Below, in pieces: positions 1 through 8,789 of a stretch of 64,000 bases of DNA. A program made the translations under genes and the position numbers. The number at the start of each line of letters is the position of its first letter. The first letter of the stretch is position 1. This DNA comes from Marinobacter salexigens (GTDB taxonomy: Bacteria > Pseudomonadota > Gammaproteobacteria > Pseudomonadales > Oleiphilaceae). Where the stretch lies: contig NZ_JAHKPV010000001.1 of the NCBI RefSeq assembly GCF_018860765.1, positions 671,594 to 735,593 on the forward strand. Reading direction: 5' to 3'. Below the pieces are notes generated by a model that saw only the letters and a program-made list of their open reading frames with translations, did no database searches and had not been told where the DNA came from.

Positions 1-42
1 GCTGCTCTATGCATATTGCTTTTTCTGAAGGGCGTCCCCTAC

Positions 43-816
43 CTACTTATTAGTATCTGGGGCCTGTTTGCTCTCTAATCTGAAGTAATATCCGGCAATC
101 CAAAGCATAGCTGTAAGCAGTGTTGCGACGACGATAGCTGGCCCCACGGGTACATCGGAAACCACGGAATAGGCGATCGCGACTAAATGGCCGGTGATTG
201 CACAAATCGCCGCGATGATTGGCGGTTTATCTTGAACAGAACCCACGATCAACGGTGTGATGATTAGGGTCGCGAATACGACGTAAATACCAGCGAGCGA
301 CACCGAGTAAGTGACTGAAATTGCGAAAACGGGCATGAAGGCTGCACCGGAAAACCAAGCTGGTAGCTTCCAGCTGAGTAGCCATACAAACGCTGTCAGT
401 ATCCCTGTTGCGATGATGAGCTCCCAACTTGCCCATAGTAGATCACCCGCAGCCGCCCTCTGCAGGGCTTGAGCGCCGTGGGGGTCACCACCAACCATCA
501 ATACTGCCAGACTAGCTCCTAGTACATAGAGAATGCCAATCCACGCCTCTTTGACCGCGCCGAGAAACCTGAAAATCAGTTGTACGGCTATGGCCGCGAG
601 TAGGGCAAACAGCAAACTGCTTATCGACGCCCCTGCAAGTGTATGGTCTGGCAGGAAATACAATCCCGCCAGAGTTCCCAGCGCCGCCCATTGGGCAATC
701 GCAAGATCCGCAAAAATGACTCCTCGAGCAATCACCTGATACCCCAGTGGCACGAGCAGCAGGCAGAGAAGTGCGCTGCCGAGCACCGGTAGGAGCATCC
801 ACTCAAAGGCTCCCAT
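43..816 (-). CDS. Zinc/manganese ABC transporter permease (ABC-3 family, ZnuB/AztB-like)
   Basis: Integral inner-membrane subunit of a metal-importing ABC transporter. It would pass zinc delivered by the adjacent periplasmic binding protein into the cytoplasm. The 257-residue product is almost wholly hydrophobic, with about eight membrane segments, and has the ABC-3 family pattern (GVIFADLAIAQWAALGTLAG near the N terminus, FATLIITPLIVGS late). I chose the ATG at 816 because an AGAGG ribosome site lies six bases upstream. A longer start at 843 would overlap the previous gene by 41 bases. It is the last gene of the Zur-type operon inside the window. The ATPase partner must lie left of position 1 or elsewhere. 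Zinc rather than manganese is inferred from the neighbours. Confidence 0.88.
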   Translation of the reverse strand: MGAFEWMLLPVLGSALLCLLLVPLGYQVIARGVIFADLAIAQWAALGTLAGLYFLPDHTLAGASISSLLFALLAAIAVQLIFRFLGAVKEAWIGILYVLGASLAVLMVGGDPHGAQALQRAAAGDLLWASWELIIATGILTAFVWLLSWKLPAWFSGAAFMPVFAISVTYSVSLAGIYVVFATLIITPLIVGSVQDKPPIIAAICAITGHLVAIAYSVVSDVPVGPAIVVATLLTAMLWIAGYYFRLESKQAPDTNK

Positions 817-1738
817 TAGCAACCTCTGGCATGGCACTTTCAAGGCGGTTGATAATTTCAGAAATCAGCTCAGCCAACGTGTCCGTTTTTGAGTCGTCAG
901 TAACGGTTCCCGGTAGTACCAGAATGGGTTTTCGTGTTTGAGCCGACAGCCATTGCGCAGGCTTTTGGTTCTGGTGACTGGCAATCAAAATCGCTGCCGC
1001 ATCTTCTAACCTCGGATCTGCTAATAGCTGATTCAGGTGGCTGGCGCTTGGGGGCAGACCGGGTTTCGGTTCCAGATCCATGGTTGCGTCTATGCCAAGC
1101 CATCTTAATAGATAGCCGAACCCGGTGTGCTGGATGACAAGGGAGCGCCCCTGCAAGGCTTTTGCTCTTTCTTGCCAATTTGCACTATGGAAGTTCCAGT
1201 TAACGCGCCATTTTATATAACGCGCAAAGATATCAGCTGAGTTGTCTGGCCTCATTGCGCCAAGGCGCTCAGCCAGCGCCTTGGCGATGTTCGGTAGTTG
1301 GTCCGGCGAGAGATGCACATGGGGATTCCCCTCGGGATGTACATCTCCCATGCTGCGATCTACATGATCATGGGGAGCAAACAGTTGAGCGTGATCTGCA
1401 GCAAAGAACAGCCCGGGTTGGCCTGGCTGAATGTCTGTATTGCCGGCTCTCTGAAGCAGTGCCGGCAACCAGCCCGCTTCCAGTGAAGCTCCCGTACACA
1501 CAGCTATATCGGCCCGACTCATGGCTGCGATCAGGCTGGGTCTTGCTTCAATGTAATGGGGGTCCTGCAGATAGCTTGTGGCTGTTGTGAAGTGAGCGTC
1601 TGGCATGAATGTTCGGGCTAGAGCAGTCCATTCGGGCTCACAGGCAAACACGTGGAAGTCTGCTCGGGCGGGTAGAGAAATCAGCCCGGTCAATACAGCG
1701 GCGATGAACAATGGTAAATAGCGCATATCAGTATCCAT
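803..1738 (-). CDS. Periplasmic zinc-binding protein of ABC transporter (ZnuA/AztC-like)
   Basis: Cluster A-I solute-binding protein, 311 aa, with an N-terminal signal peptide ending near ARA-DF. It would capture zinc in the periplasm and hand it to the permease encoded just downstream. Visible candidate metal-site residues include the GNPHVHL motif typical of this family and a DPHY segment. The long His-rich loop of E. coli ZnuA is absent; only a modest APHDHVD stretch is present. That fits the AztC branch, which is loaded by the AztD chaperone, also encoded here. The start at 1738 overlaps the upstream stop by 11 bases. An ATG four codons later (1726) is an equally plausible start. Confidence 0.86.
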   Translation of the reverse strand: MDTDMRYLPLFIAAVLTGLISLPARADFHVFACEPEWTALARTFMPDAHFTTATSYLQDPHYIEARPSLIAAMSRADIAVCTGASLEAGWLPALLQRAGNTDIQPGQPGLFFAADHAQLFAPHDHVDRSMGDVHPEGNPHVHLSPDQLPNIAKALAERLGAMRPDNSADIFARYIKWRVNWNFHSANWQERAKALQGRSLVIQHTGFGYLLRWLGIDATMDLEPKPGLPPSASHLNQLLADPRLEDAAAILIASHQNQKPAQWLSAQTRKPILVLPGTVTDDSKTDTLAELISEIINRLESAMPEVANGSL

Positions 1739-2846
1739 GAGCCCCGTGTGCGCCGAGCGACACTACATATTGCAGCGCCACGGTATTATCCGCGTTGCTG
1801 AATCCGGTTGCCGACTGATGAGTGTATTGGAGCCTGAGTGTCGAAAAATGTGAACGCGACCAGGCCAACATGACATCCGTTTCTTTAAGGCGTTGGCTGT
1901 GGAAGTGATCACCGTGCGCCTCACGCAGGTCCACTTCGCCATACCGGATACCCGCCGACCACTGCGGCGCGAATTGGTGAACGCCAGACACGTACCAACC
2001 TTCGTGATAGTCATCAGAGGTCGCAAATTTATTTAAATCATCGGCATAGAGGTATTCCGCGCTAAGTGTGAACTGTTGTTCGCGGGTGTTGCCGTTTGGG
2101 GACCATTTCCAAACCACATCGGCAATGTAGAGGTTTTCACCGGTGTAGGATGCGCCATGACTGTGGTCGTGCCCGTGTTCGTCATCAAGGTCATGGTCAT
2201 GGCCGTGGTCTTCTTCGTCCACGCTGATCTGACGGTTATGTAGATAAGACAGCCCTGCCTGCCAGCTTTGAGCGGCAGAAAGGTCGCCGCCTACTCGGGT
2301 ATTCAGGGTATAGACACCGATATCTTCGGTTCCTTCCGAAAGTTGATCGCCACTGAAGGCCTCGGCGCCTATTTGCCAGTAAAACGGAGTGGGTAGGAGA
2401 GCATTTAGGCGCAGGCCGGTATCGTAATAGTGGCTTCCCAGCAGCGCCCGGTAAGCGGCTGGTCGCTCCACGAAATCATCTTCATGCATATGTCGGCCAT
2501 TGAGGTAACCTACTTGAGAAAGGAAGCGGCCTGCTCGTACGTTCAGTCCAAGAGGTAAGCCGTTGGTTTGTAAGTAAGCCTCTTCAATCAGAATCTCACT
2601 CTCTCCATCATGTTCTTCGAAAACAGTGGTTAACCGCCCCGAGAATAGGTCGTCTATGGGAGAGGAGAGTGAGAGCTCTGTATGCCCTAAGCCAAATCCT
2701 TGTTCACGATGAGACAGCACGGTGTCATTCTGTTTGTAGTGTCCATCCAGAGTAAGGCTTACGTCTGGGTTGAGCTCGTTTGCTCCGGCACCGCTTGTGA
2801 GCAGTGCCAGTGATAAGGCGGTAAAAGGTACAATGCGATTTAACAT
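1728..2846 (-). CDS. Outer-membrane beta-barrel protein with His-rich loop, probably zinc-regulated porin
   Basis: Predicted outer-membrane barrel of 372 aa with a signal peptide (MLNRIVPF... to GAGA-NE) and many alternating amphipathic strands, ending near VVSLGAHGAHGY. Around residues 210-235 it carries an exposed-looking loop rich in His, Asp and Glu (repeats such as DHGHDHD and HGHDHSHG) that could collect zinc at the cell surface. It has no TonB plug domain, so it resembles a porin and not ZnuD. I started it at 2846, behind a GGAG ribosome site; an ATG 14 codons upstream has weaker context. It sits between the AztD-like gene and the binding-protein gene in one operon. The zinc role is inferred from position and the His loop. 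Confidence 0.72.
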   Translation of the reverse strand: MLNRIVPFTALSLALLTSGAGANELNPDVSLTLDGHYKQNDTVLSHREQGFGLGHTELSLSSPIDDLFSGRLTTVFEEHDGESEILIEEAYLQTNGLPLGLNVRAGRFLSQVGYLNGRHMHEDDFVERPAAYRALLGSHYYDTGLRLNALLPTPFYWQIGAEAFSGDQLSEGTEDIGVYTLNTRVGGDLSAAQSWQAGLSYLHNRQISVDEEDHGHDHDLDDEHGHDHSHGASYTGENLYIADVVWKWSPNGNTREQQFTLSAEYLYADDLNKFATSDDYHEGWYVSGVHQFAPQWSAGIRYGEVDLREAHGDHFHSQRLKETDVMLAWSRSHFSTLRLQYTHQSATGFSNADNTVALQYVVSLGAHGAHGY

Positions 2847-2916
2847 GGGTACTCCAACGGCAACGCAACAAGGCAAGCCAGTGATCACCGGCCTGCCTTG
2901 TGCGGTTCATAATGGG

Positions 2917-4209
2917 TTAGTGCGAGTGTTCTTCGTTGTGCTCCCCATTCGTCAGGCCCAGCCAGACAACGGAAGACGCGTTAAAGCCTAGGTCGATGCT
3001 GCGGACAACATCACCATCAGCCATATCCACCTCAATCACGGTTTGATTGTGCAGTACGAACAAATGTTCTTGAGCCGCCGATACAGTCACCGCCAAGGTA
3101 TCTTCTTCGCTGGGCGCGTCCATCAGCTGAACGGTTTTGAACAATGCCCAGTTATCGGCGGGGTTGAATAGCCGCAGGCTGCCGTCGTTACCAAGTACAT
3201 AGAACACCTCACCGTGAGTCGTAAATCCTTGAGTGAGTCGGGCTACGTCTGAGCCAATATCCAGCTCTTGGTAAATAGTCGTTTCTGACTCTGGATCGAT
3301 GATAAAGAGTTGGTCTCCTGCAATGCCCACCAGTTCTTCAACGTCGTGATTGCCGACGAGGGTTCCAATGCGTGCGCCTGTTTCAAGGCTGTCAGGGTTG
3401 GCCAATTTGGTAGCTGGATAGCCAGCTTCGTGGAGGTCGATCACCAGCACGCCGTCACCGCACCCAAACCCGAGACTATGCGCGTTCGTGGCGGCACCGT
3501 GGAGGTTCGGGCAGGCCTCGTCGTACCGAGTCTCGAAACCGAAACTGGAGCCGTCAAAATGATAACGCTCGACTGCCGCTGGGAGTGTGGTATCTGTAAT
3601 GCCACTATCACGATAGGTCACGAATAGGTGGTCGCCAATCAGTTTGGCAACACCGTGCATGTTGTTTTCAAGATCGAGACTGGCGAGAGTGGAGCTGCTC
3701 CCCAAGGATGCGTCAGAAAAAACAGTCACTTTTGAACGGGCAGCAGAACCACCGTCAAAGAAGACGACACCGTAAGGCTCGCCCAAAGTGTAGTGAGTGG
3801 GCTTGTGGTCATTCAGCGTCAAGGGCAGCATGGTCGGGGCTTCGGCATAGTCGTGCAGATGATCGCCGTGATCCTCTGTATAAAGCCCGCCATCAAAGAA
3901 CGACACTCGATCGTCTTCACGTTGGATAGCAACAGCATACCGATGATCGGGTGACGCATAGAGGCGTGGGGACTCACCGTCTATAGCCATGGACGTAAGT
4001 ACCTCTTCATCGTCCAAGTTCAAGAACTTCAGGGCCGACGCATCCATATCAAACAGGGCCAGCCGCCCGCCGGTATCGATGTCTGTGTCATTGTGTGCCT
4101 CGTCTGAACTACTTCCACCACAGGCCGTTAGGAGTGTTGCTGTGGTCAGCGCCAAGATAGTCCCAAAGGGACGAAGCGTTGAAGTGAGCGGTCGGGGTTC
4201 GTAGATCAT
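2917..4209 (-). CDS. AztD-like zinc metallochaperone, lipoprotein form
   Basis: Beta-propeller periplasmic zinc chaperone of the AztD type, 430 aa. AztD proteins bind zinc and pass it to the AztC binding protein. Family landmarks visible here are TEDHGDHLHDY (residues about 112-122), MHGVAKLIGDHLFVTY, CPNLHGAA and the following GFGCGDG, plus a His-rich C terminus (NGEHNEEHSH). Unlike a simple secreted chaperone it has a lipobox (LLTACGG), so it should be lipid-anchored. First gene of the minus-strand zinc operon, with a Zur-type palindrome only about 15 bases upstream of its ATG. The AztD assignment rests on remembered motif patterns and should be confirmed by a family search. Confidence 0.72.
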   Translation of the reverse strand: MIYEPRPLTSTLRPFGTILALTTATLLTACGGSSSDEAHNDTDIDTGGRLALFDMDASALKFLNLDDEEVLTSMAIDGESPRLYASPDHRYAVAIQREDDRVSFFDGGLYTEDHGDHLHDYAEAPTMLPLTLNDHKPTHYTLGEPYGVVFFDGGSAARSKVTVFSDASLGSSSTLASLDLENNMHGVAKLIGDHLFVTYRDSGITDTTLPAAVERYHFDGSSFGFETRYDEACPNLHGAATNAHSLGFGCGDGVLVIDLHEAGYPATKLANPDSLETGARIGTLVGNHDVEELVGIAGDQLFIIDPESETTIYQELDIGSDVARLTQGFTTHGEVFYVLGNDGSLRLFNPADNWALFKTVQLMDAPSEEDTLAVTVSAAQEHLFVLHNQTVIEVDMADGDVVRSIDLGFNASSVVWLGLTNGEHNEEHSH

Positions 4210-4218
4210 AAATTCTCC

Positions 4219-4242
4219 TATTTGATGTTATAACATTGCATC
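4219..4242. promoter_or_regulatory. Zur-type operator, aztD side
   Basis: Contains the perfect 12-bp palindrome ATGTTATAACAT (4225-4236), the core of the gammaproteobacterial Zur box. It lies just upstream of the AztD-like gene start and would repress the minus-strand zinc operon when zinc is plentiful. Confidence 0.72.
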
Positions 4243-4355
4243 GTTGAAGTTGAAACGAGCCAATCCCGATTCAAGACATGGAGTGTTATCCTTTTGGGCG
4301 TAGACCCTTTCAGGGGGGGTTGGTCTAAAAAAGTGTAATGTTTCTTAATGACTCC

Positions 4356-4380
4356 AAATGTTATGTTATAACATATTTGG
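4356..4380. promoter_or_regulatory. Zur-type operator, COG0523 side
   Basis: The same 12-bp palindrome ATGTTATAACAT (4363-4374) lies within a longer A/T-rich match to the Zur box (AAATGTTATG then TTATAACATATTT). It is centred about 50 bases upstream of the GTPase start. Two boxes in one divergent intergenic region imply coordinate zinc repression in both directions. Confidence 0.78.
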
Positions 4381-4418
4381 TGTAAAGCAGAGTTTATCCG
4401 ACGACGAAGGATCAGCAG

Positions 4419-5423
4419 ATGGCAGGCAACCAAACACGCATTCCCACTCACTTAGTGCTTGGTTTTCTCGGTGCTGGAAAAACCACGGCAATTCTCAATC
4501 TGTTGAAACAGAAGCCGGAAGGCGAACGCTGGGCGGTGTTGGTTAATGAATTCGGCGAGGTTGGTATTGATGGAGCCTTTTTGTCTAATCAGGGTGTGGC
4601 GGTTAAAGAGGTGCCTGGTGGCTGTATGTGCTGTATTTCCGGGCTGCCTATGCAGATTGGGCTCAACAGTTTAATCAGCTTTGCACGTCCTGATCGGTTG
4701 TTTATCGAACCAACAGGGTTGGGCCACCCGGCACAGGTGATCGATACGCTAACGGGTGAGTTTTACAGAGATGTATTGAGTCTTTCCACATCCGTTTGCT
4801 TGGTTGATCCGCGTAGGTTGGAAGATAAACGTGTGCTTGCTAGCCGACAATTTCATGACCAAGTGGCTGTGGCTGACGTGTTGGTGGCGAGCAAAGCAGA
4901 TCTGTGTACGGCTCATCAGTTGGATCAATTTGATATCTGGGCAAACACTTGGCAACCCGCAAAGCAGCGCATTGGGCCGGTCAGTGGGGGTGAGCTTCCG
5001 CTAGATTGGCTAGCAGGTAGTTCGGGCAACCTGCCTCCACATTATCCTGAAAGTCACCACCACCATCATCATAGTAAAGCTTCGGCTGAAAAACCTTCGC
5101 TGGCGGATGAGCCCTGGCAGTATTACTTCGGCCAGGGCGAAGGTTATAACAGCATGGGCTGGCGGGTTCATGAAGACCTAGTGTTTGATCCGATCGCGTT
5201 GCAAAGCTTGGCCTCCAGTGCGGAGTTTGAGCGCTTCAAAGGGGTGGCACGTACAACCAGAGGCTGGTGGATGTTTAATGCCGTGGAGGGTGCATTAACG
5301 CTGCTAGACGCGGAGCCGACCGATGAGTCCCGGCTTGAGATTATCAGCCGAAAGCTGGAGCCAGTGCAGTTGGATCAGCAGCTTCGAGCTGCCTTAGCTG
5401 AACCTACTAAGCCCAAATTATAA
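4419..5423 (+). CDS. COG0523 (CobW/ZigA-type) GTPase, probable zinc chaperone
   Basis: G3E-family GTPase of 334 aa that probably helps supply zinc to client enzymes during zinc starvation. Visible motifs are Walker A GFLGAGKTT (about residues 14-22), the COG0523 signature CxCC in GGCMCCISG (about 66-74), and a His run (SHHHHHHSK, about 210-218) linking the GTPase domain to the CobW C-terminal domain. The start at 4419 follows GAAGGA by seven bases. Divergent from the AztD-like gene across two Zur-type boxes, which is the usual setting for zinc-responsive COG0523 members. The client protein cannot be told from sequence. Confidence 0.87.
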   Translation: MAGNQTRIPTHLVLGFLGAGKTTAILNLLKQKPEGERWAVLVNEFGEVGIDGAFLSNQGVAVKEVPGGCMCCISGLPMQIGLNSLISFARPDRLFIEPTGLGHPAQVIDTLTGEFYRDVLSLSTSVCLVDPRRLEDKRVLASRQFHDQVAVADVLVASKADLCTAHQLDQFDIWANTWQPAKQRIGPVSGGELPLDWLAGSSGNLPPHYPESHHHHHHSKASAEKPSLADEPWQYYFGQGEGYNSMGWRVHEDLVFDPIALQSLASSAEFERFKGVARTTRGWWMFNAVEGALTLLDAEPTDESRLEIISRKLEPVQLDQQLRAALAEPTKPKL

Positions 5424-5509
5424 CCATCTATACTCAGCTGCTCAGTTGAGTTTTAACAGGCGGGGAACCTAAACACTTGCCCGACTATTAACTGCAATAA
5501 GGTAGAGAA

Positions 5510-6058
5510 ATGTTATCCAAAAAACGAGTGGTTATCACCATCGCCTCGGCACTCATCGGTTCGCCCCTAATGGCTGCAGACAATCCCGCTTCACATCTGC
5601 ACGGACAGGCCAACCTGCAACTTGCTTTCAACGATAACCGGGTTGATTTACTGTTCGAGTCTCCCGCTGGTAACTTGCTAGGGTTCGAGCATGAACCGCG
5701 TACAACGGAACAACAACAAACGTTAGATAGGGTCACTAGTTGGCTAAAGGCTACACCGCTCATCAATACCTCCGAATCAACATGCACAGTTGAGGCTGCT
5801 AACGTTCAGCGCCTAGGGCATGATGATGGGCACGCTCACGCTCATACCCACACCCATGGCGAGGAGGAGCATCATGCTGACATTGAAGTTACTCAGGTTC
5901 TGGTGTGCTCCGGTTTAAAACAAGCAGCGTCTCTGGTAACGCCTATTTCCACTCGCTTCTCAGGCGTGGAACATCTCAATATCGAATGGGTTGGCCCAGA
6001 TGGGCAGGGCGCAACCCGATTGGAGTCTGGGGATCAGCTTTTTAAGCTTGGGCGCTGA
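5510..6058 (+). CDS. zrgA: ZrgA family (DUF2796) periplasmic zinc uptake protein
   Basis: Secreted 182-aa protein of the DUF2796/ZrgA family, with a signal peptide ending near LMAA-DN. It begins with the family-typical HLHGQANL and carries a metal-binding stretch rich in His (HAHAHTHTHGEEEHH, about residues 107-121). In Vibrio cholerae, from memory, ZrgA is part of a Zur-regulated zinc uptake system with an ABC ATPase, a permease and a DUF3299 protein. All of those types are found in the next 2.6 kb here. Same strand as the COG0523 gene, 86 bases downstream. No clear Zur palindrome lies in that gap, so it may be read through from upstream. Confidence 0.82.
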   Translation: MLSKKRVVITIASALIGSPLMAADNPASHLHGQANLQLAFNDNRVDLLFESPAGNLLGFEHEPRTTEQQQTLDRVTSWLKATPLINTSESTCTVEAANVQRLGHDDGHAHAHTHTHGEEEHHADIEVTQVLVCSGLKQAASLVTPISTRFSGVEHLNIEWVGPDGQGATRLESGDQLFKLGR

Positions 6059-6060
6059 GG

Positions 6061-6579
6061 TTACTCTTCATAGGGTTCAACGGCTTCGGCAACCATGGAG
6101 TAGGATGAGGTGCCAATGGCGGTTTCGGTGTGGTCAATCACCAGAGTACCTTCAACCCACACGGGGTCGTACAAAGCTTCAAGCTTAAACCCTTGTTTGT
6201 ATTTTATATGGATAATTTGGTTGGGCGGCGGAGGCGGAACGTGTATGCAGGCGCCATAATAGGGCACCAGAAAGAACTCTAATATGCGCATGTCTTTGGT
6301 TGTTTTCAGAGGCACGACAAAACCGGGGATTCTGCTTTCAATATTGCTCATTTCCGGAACAACCCGACCGGTCATGATTTCGTCTGGCAATAGGGGCGGC
6401 CCATCACCCTCATGCTCCAGTTCTGGCATGTTTTCCAGCAGCGCCAGATCCTCGGCGGGCATGAGCTCTAGCCAGTCGATTTCACGCGGTTCTGAGCTTG
6501 CTTGCATAGAAATGCTCAGCAATAAAATTAGAAAAGCTGGTACGAGAGCCTTTGTAGGGCCTTGAAAAGAGTGGAGCAT
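6061..6579 (-). CDS. DUF3299 domain protein, Zrg-type zinc locus
   Basis: Small secreted protein, 172 aa, with an N-terminal hydrophobic signal segment (LVPAFLILLLSISMQA) and the DUF3299 domain. Family landmarks are IDWLELMP, SRIPGFVVPL, FFLVPYYGACIHVPPPPPNQ and the late VEGTLVI. The conserved Cys-Ile-His in GACIHVPPPP is a candidate metal site. It is convergent with zrgA (two-base gap) and divergent from the ABC ATPase gene, so it breaks an otherwise co-directional zinc locus. Its biochemical role is unknown. A part in zinc transport is inferred only from the company it keeps. Confidence 0.8.
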   Translation of the reverse strand: MLHSFQGPTKALVPAFLILLLSISMQASSEPREIDWLELMPAEDLALLENMPELEHEGDGPPLLPDEIMTGRVVPEMSNIESRIPGFVVPLKTTKDMRILEFFLVPYYGACIHVPPPPPNQIIHIKYKQGFKLEALYDPVWVEGTLVIDHTETAIGTSSYSMVAEAVEPYEE

Positions 6580-6664
6580 TGCAAACTTCCCCGGAAAACA
6601 TGCAGCCGTTTAAGCGGTTGCGGATAAGATAAAGGCATAATACACGGAGCCGTTAACGATCAAC

Positions 6665-7381
6665 ATGAACAGCCAGTTATTATCCAGCGCAGATGGGTCT
6701 ATCGATAAGCCTGAAGCAATTGAAACCTCAAATCTCACGTTTTGCTGGGACCGTCTTCAGCCGACGCTAAGATTCCCTGATTTTAGCCTGCCTCGAGGCG
6801 AGCATCTTTTTTTATACGGCCCAAGCGGGACCGGAAAAAGTACGCTCCTAAGCCTCTTGGCTGGAATGCTTTCGCCAGCCAGTGGCGTGGTCAAATTGTT
6901 AGGCACCGAATTCCACAGGTCCGATGCAGGCAAGCGCGATCGTTTTCGAGCGGATCATATCGGTGTGATTTTCCAGCAATTCAACCTTGTGCCTTACCTC
7001 ACCGCCGAAGCCAATGTGACTCTGCCTTGCAAACTTTCATCTCGACGTAAATCCGCAACTGGGGAAAGCCCAACACTGGCGGCACAACGGCTATTGTCTG
7101 CTTTGGCTATTCCAGAGAGCCATTGGCAACGTAAGGTTACCCAACTGAGCATTGGTCAGCAGCAACGCATTGCCGCTGCACGGGCGCTCATTGGCGCTCC
7201 GGAGATTATTTTGGCTGATGAGCCTACATCCGCACTGGATAGCGATAACCGTGACCGCTTCATCAACCTGCTATTAGCTCTGGCCGGCGAGCGCAACACA
7301 TCCGTGGTGTTTGTTAGCCATGACAGGTCGCTTGCGCGGCACTTTCATCATCAGATTGAGCTTGGTCAGGTGTCAGCATGA
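6665..7381 (+). CDS. ABC transporter ATP-binding protein (LolD/MacB type), Zrg-like zinc locus
   Basis: ATPase subunit, 238 aa, of the LolD/MacB/FtsE class. Walker A is GPSGTGKSTLLSLL (about residues 56-69), the signature is LSIGQQQRIAAARAL (about 161-175) and Walker B is IILADEPTSALD. It would energise the FtsX-type permease encoded immediately downstream, with which it overlaps by four bases (ATGA). This exporter-like architecture next to ZrgA and DUF3299 matches the unusual Zrg zinc system and not a classical ZnuC importer. Transported substrate is inferred; a lipoprotein or peptide substrate cannot be excluded. Confidence 0.85.
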   Translation: MNSQLLSSADGSIDKPEAIETSNLTFCWDRLQPTLRFPDFSLPRGEHLFLYGPSGTGKSTLLSLLAGMLSPASGVVKLLGTEFHRSDAGKRDRFRADHIGVIFQQFNLVPYLTAEANVTLPCKLSSRRKSATGESPTLAAQRLLSALAIPESHWQRKVTQLSIGQQQRIAAARALIGAPEIILADEPTSALDSDNRDRFINLLLALAGERNTSVVFVSHDRSLARHFHHQIELGQVSA

Positions 7382-8652
7382 AGATTCGTCTCGCATTGTC
7401 TCTGGCAACAGCAAGCCTTTGGTACAGGCGCAAGGTGCTGGCGCTCGTGTGTCTCACCCTTACTCTTAGCGTCACCCTGCTACTTGGCGTCCAGTACTTG
7501 CGTACTGAAGTGAAGCAGTCGTTTACCAGCACCATCAGCGATACCGACCTGATTATCGGCGCCCGCAGTGGCCAGCTTAACCTACTGCTGTACACGGTGT
7601 TTCATATGGGAGATGCCACAAATAATATCCGCTGGTCGACTTTTCAGGCTCTCGAGAAAGATGCGCGTATCGACTGGCTGATTCCTATTTCATTGGGTGA
7701 CAGCTACAAGGGATTCCGAGTTGTAGCCACCGACAAAGCATTTAAGGAGCACTTCCGGTACGGCCAAGGTCAACCTTTAGAGCTAGCGGGTGGCCAATGG
7801 TCTGAGGGGATTTTTGATGTGGTATTGGGTGCGGGCGTTGCAAGAACCCTGAGCCATCAGCTTAATGATGAAGTCATCTTGTCTCACGGCGGCGGGCGTA
7901 CCAGTTTCTCCAATCACAAAGACACGCCCTTCAAGGTAACCGGCATTCTTGAGGCTACGGGCACACCGGTGGATCAAGCTGTATATATCAGCCTTCAAGG
8001 GATGGAGGCGATACACGTAGGTTGGGAATCGGGGGTCGCAATTCCTGGGCGCACACTCACGCCCGAGCGGGCGCAGGGTCGAGATCTCACACCTAGCGCG
8101 ATTACCGCCGTGTTTGCCGGGCTGGATCGCAAAATTCTGACATTCCGTGTGCAGCGCGACATTAACCAGTACGCTGAGGAGCCGCTTTCTGCCATCTTGC
8201 CAGGTGTTGCCTTGAGCGAGCTATGGCGCTTGATGGGCCAGTTTGAACGGGCGTTGCTTGGTATAACCGGCTTCGTTGTGGTGACCAGTTTAATCGGTTT
8301 GATTGCGGTACTGCTCACACTGCAAGCCCAGCGCTCGCATGAGATTGCGGTCCTGCGCGCGACCGGTGCATCTCCCGGGCTGATCGCCAGCCTCTATGTG
8401 ATTGAATGCTTGGCGCTAGCCGTGGTGGCTTGTTTGAGTGCGCTTGTATTGAGCTCTCTGGCAATCTCAATACTTGGCCCTTGGTTACTGACAAATTACG
8501 GCATTCAGATTCAATTGCGCTCCTTGAACCTAGAAGAGTGGGCTCTGCTGGCTTCTGTGCCGCTGGCGGCCTTGTTGGTGGCCTTTGTTCCAGCATTAAG
8601 CGCTTGGCAGACAAGCAGATCACAAGGATTTGGAAGCCCGGACAAGTTGTAA
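7378..8652 (+). CDS. ABC transporter permease, FtsX/MacB/LolC type
   Basis: Permease of 424 aa with the four-helix MacB/FtsX plan: one N-terminal membrane segment (about residues 18-38), a large periplasmic domain (about 40-270), then three membrane helices near residues 290-310, 335-360 and 385-405. The motif HEIAVLRATGASPGLI is typical of the FtsX C-terminal domain. It partners the ATPase gene, which it overlaps. In the Zrg-like setting it may move zinc or act mechanically on periplasmic zinc carriers. Mechanism is not evident from sequence. Confidence 0.84.
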   Translation: MKIRLALSLATASLWYRRKVLALVCLTLTLSVTLLLGVQYLRTEVKQSFTSTISDTDLIIGARSGQLNLLLYTVFHMGDATNNIRWSTFQALEKDARIDWLIPISLGDSYKGFRVVATDKAFKEHFRYGQGQPLELAGGQWSEGIFDVVLGAGVARTLSHQLNDEVILSHGGGRTSFSNHKDTPFKVTGILEATGTPVDQAVYISLQGMEAIHVGWESGVAIPGRTLTPERAQGRDLTPSAITAVFAGLDRKILTFRVQRDINQYAEEPLSAILPGVALSELWRLMGQFERALLGITGFVVVTSLIGLIAVLLTLQAQRSHEIAVLRATGASPGLIASLYVIECLALAVVACLSALVLSSLAISILGPWLLTNYGIQIQLRSLNLEEWALLASVPLAALLVAFVPALSAWQTSRSQGFGSPDKL

Positions 8653-8789
8653 AGGAAGCTCAATGAGGCTTCAGTAAAATCCGGGTATTTTTCAGTTGCC
8701 AATCGTTTTGTGCGTTGGCAAGTGTATCCACTAGACTGGGAGCCAGAGATTACTTTAAGCAACAGCTACCACGAGGCCGCAGTGGGAAT

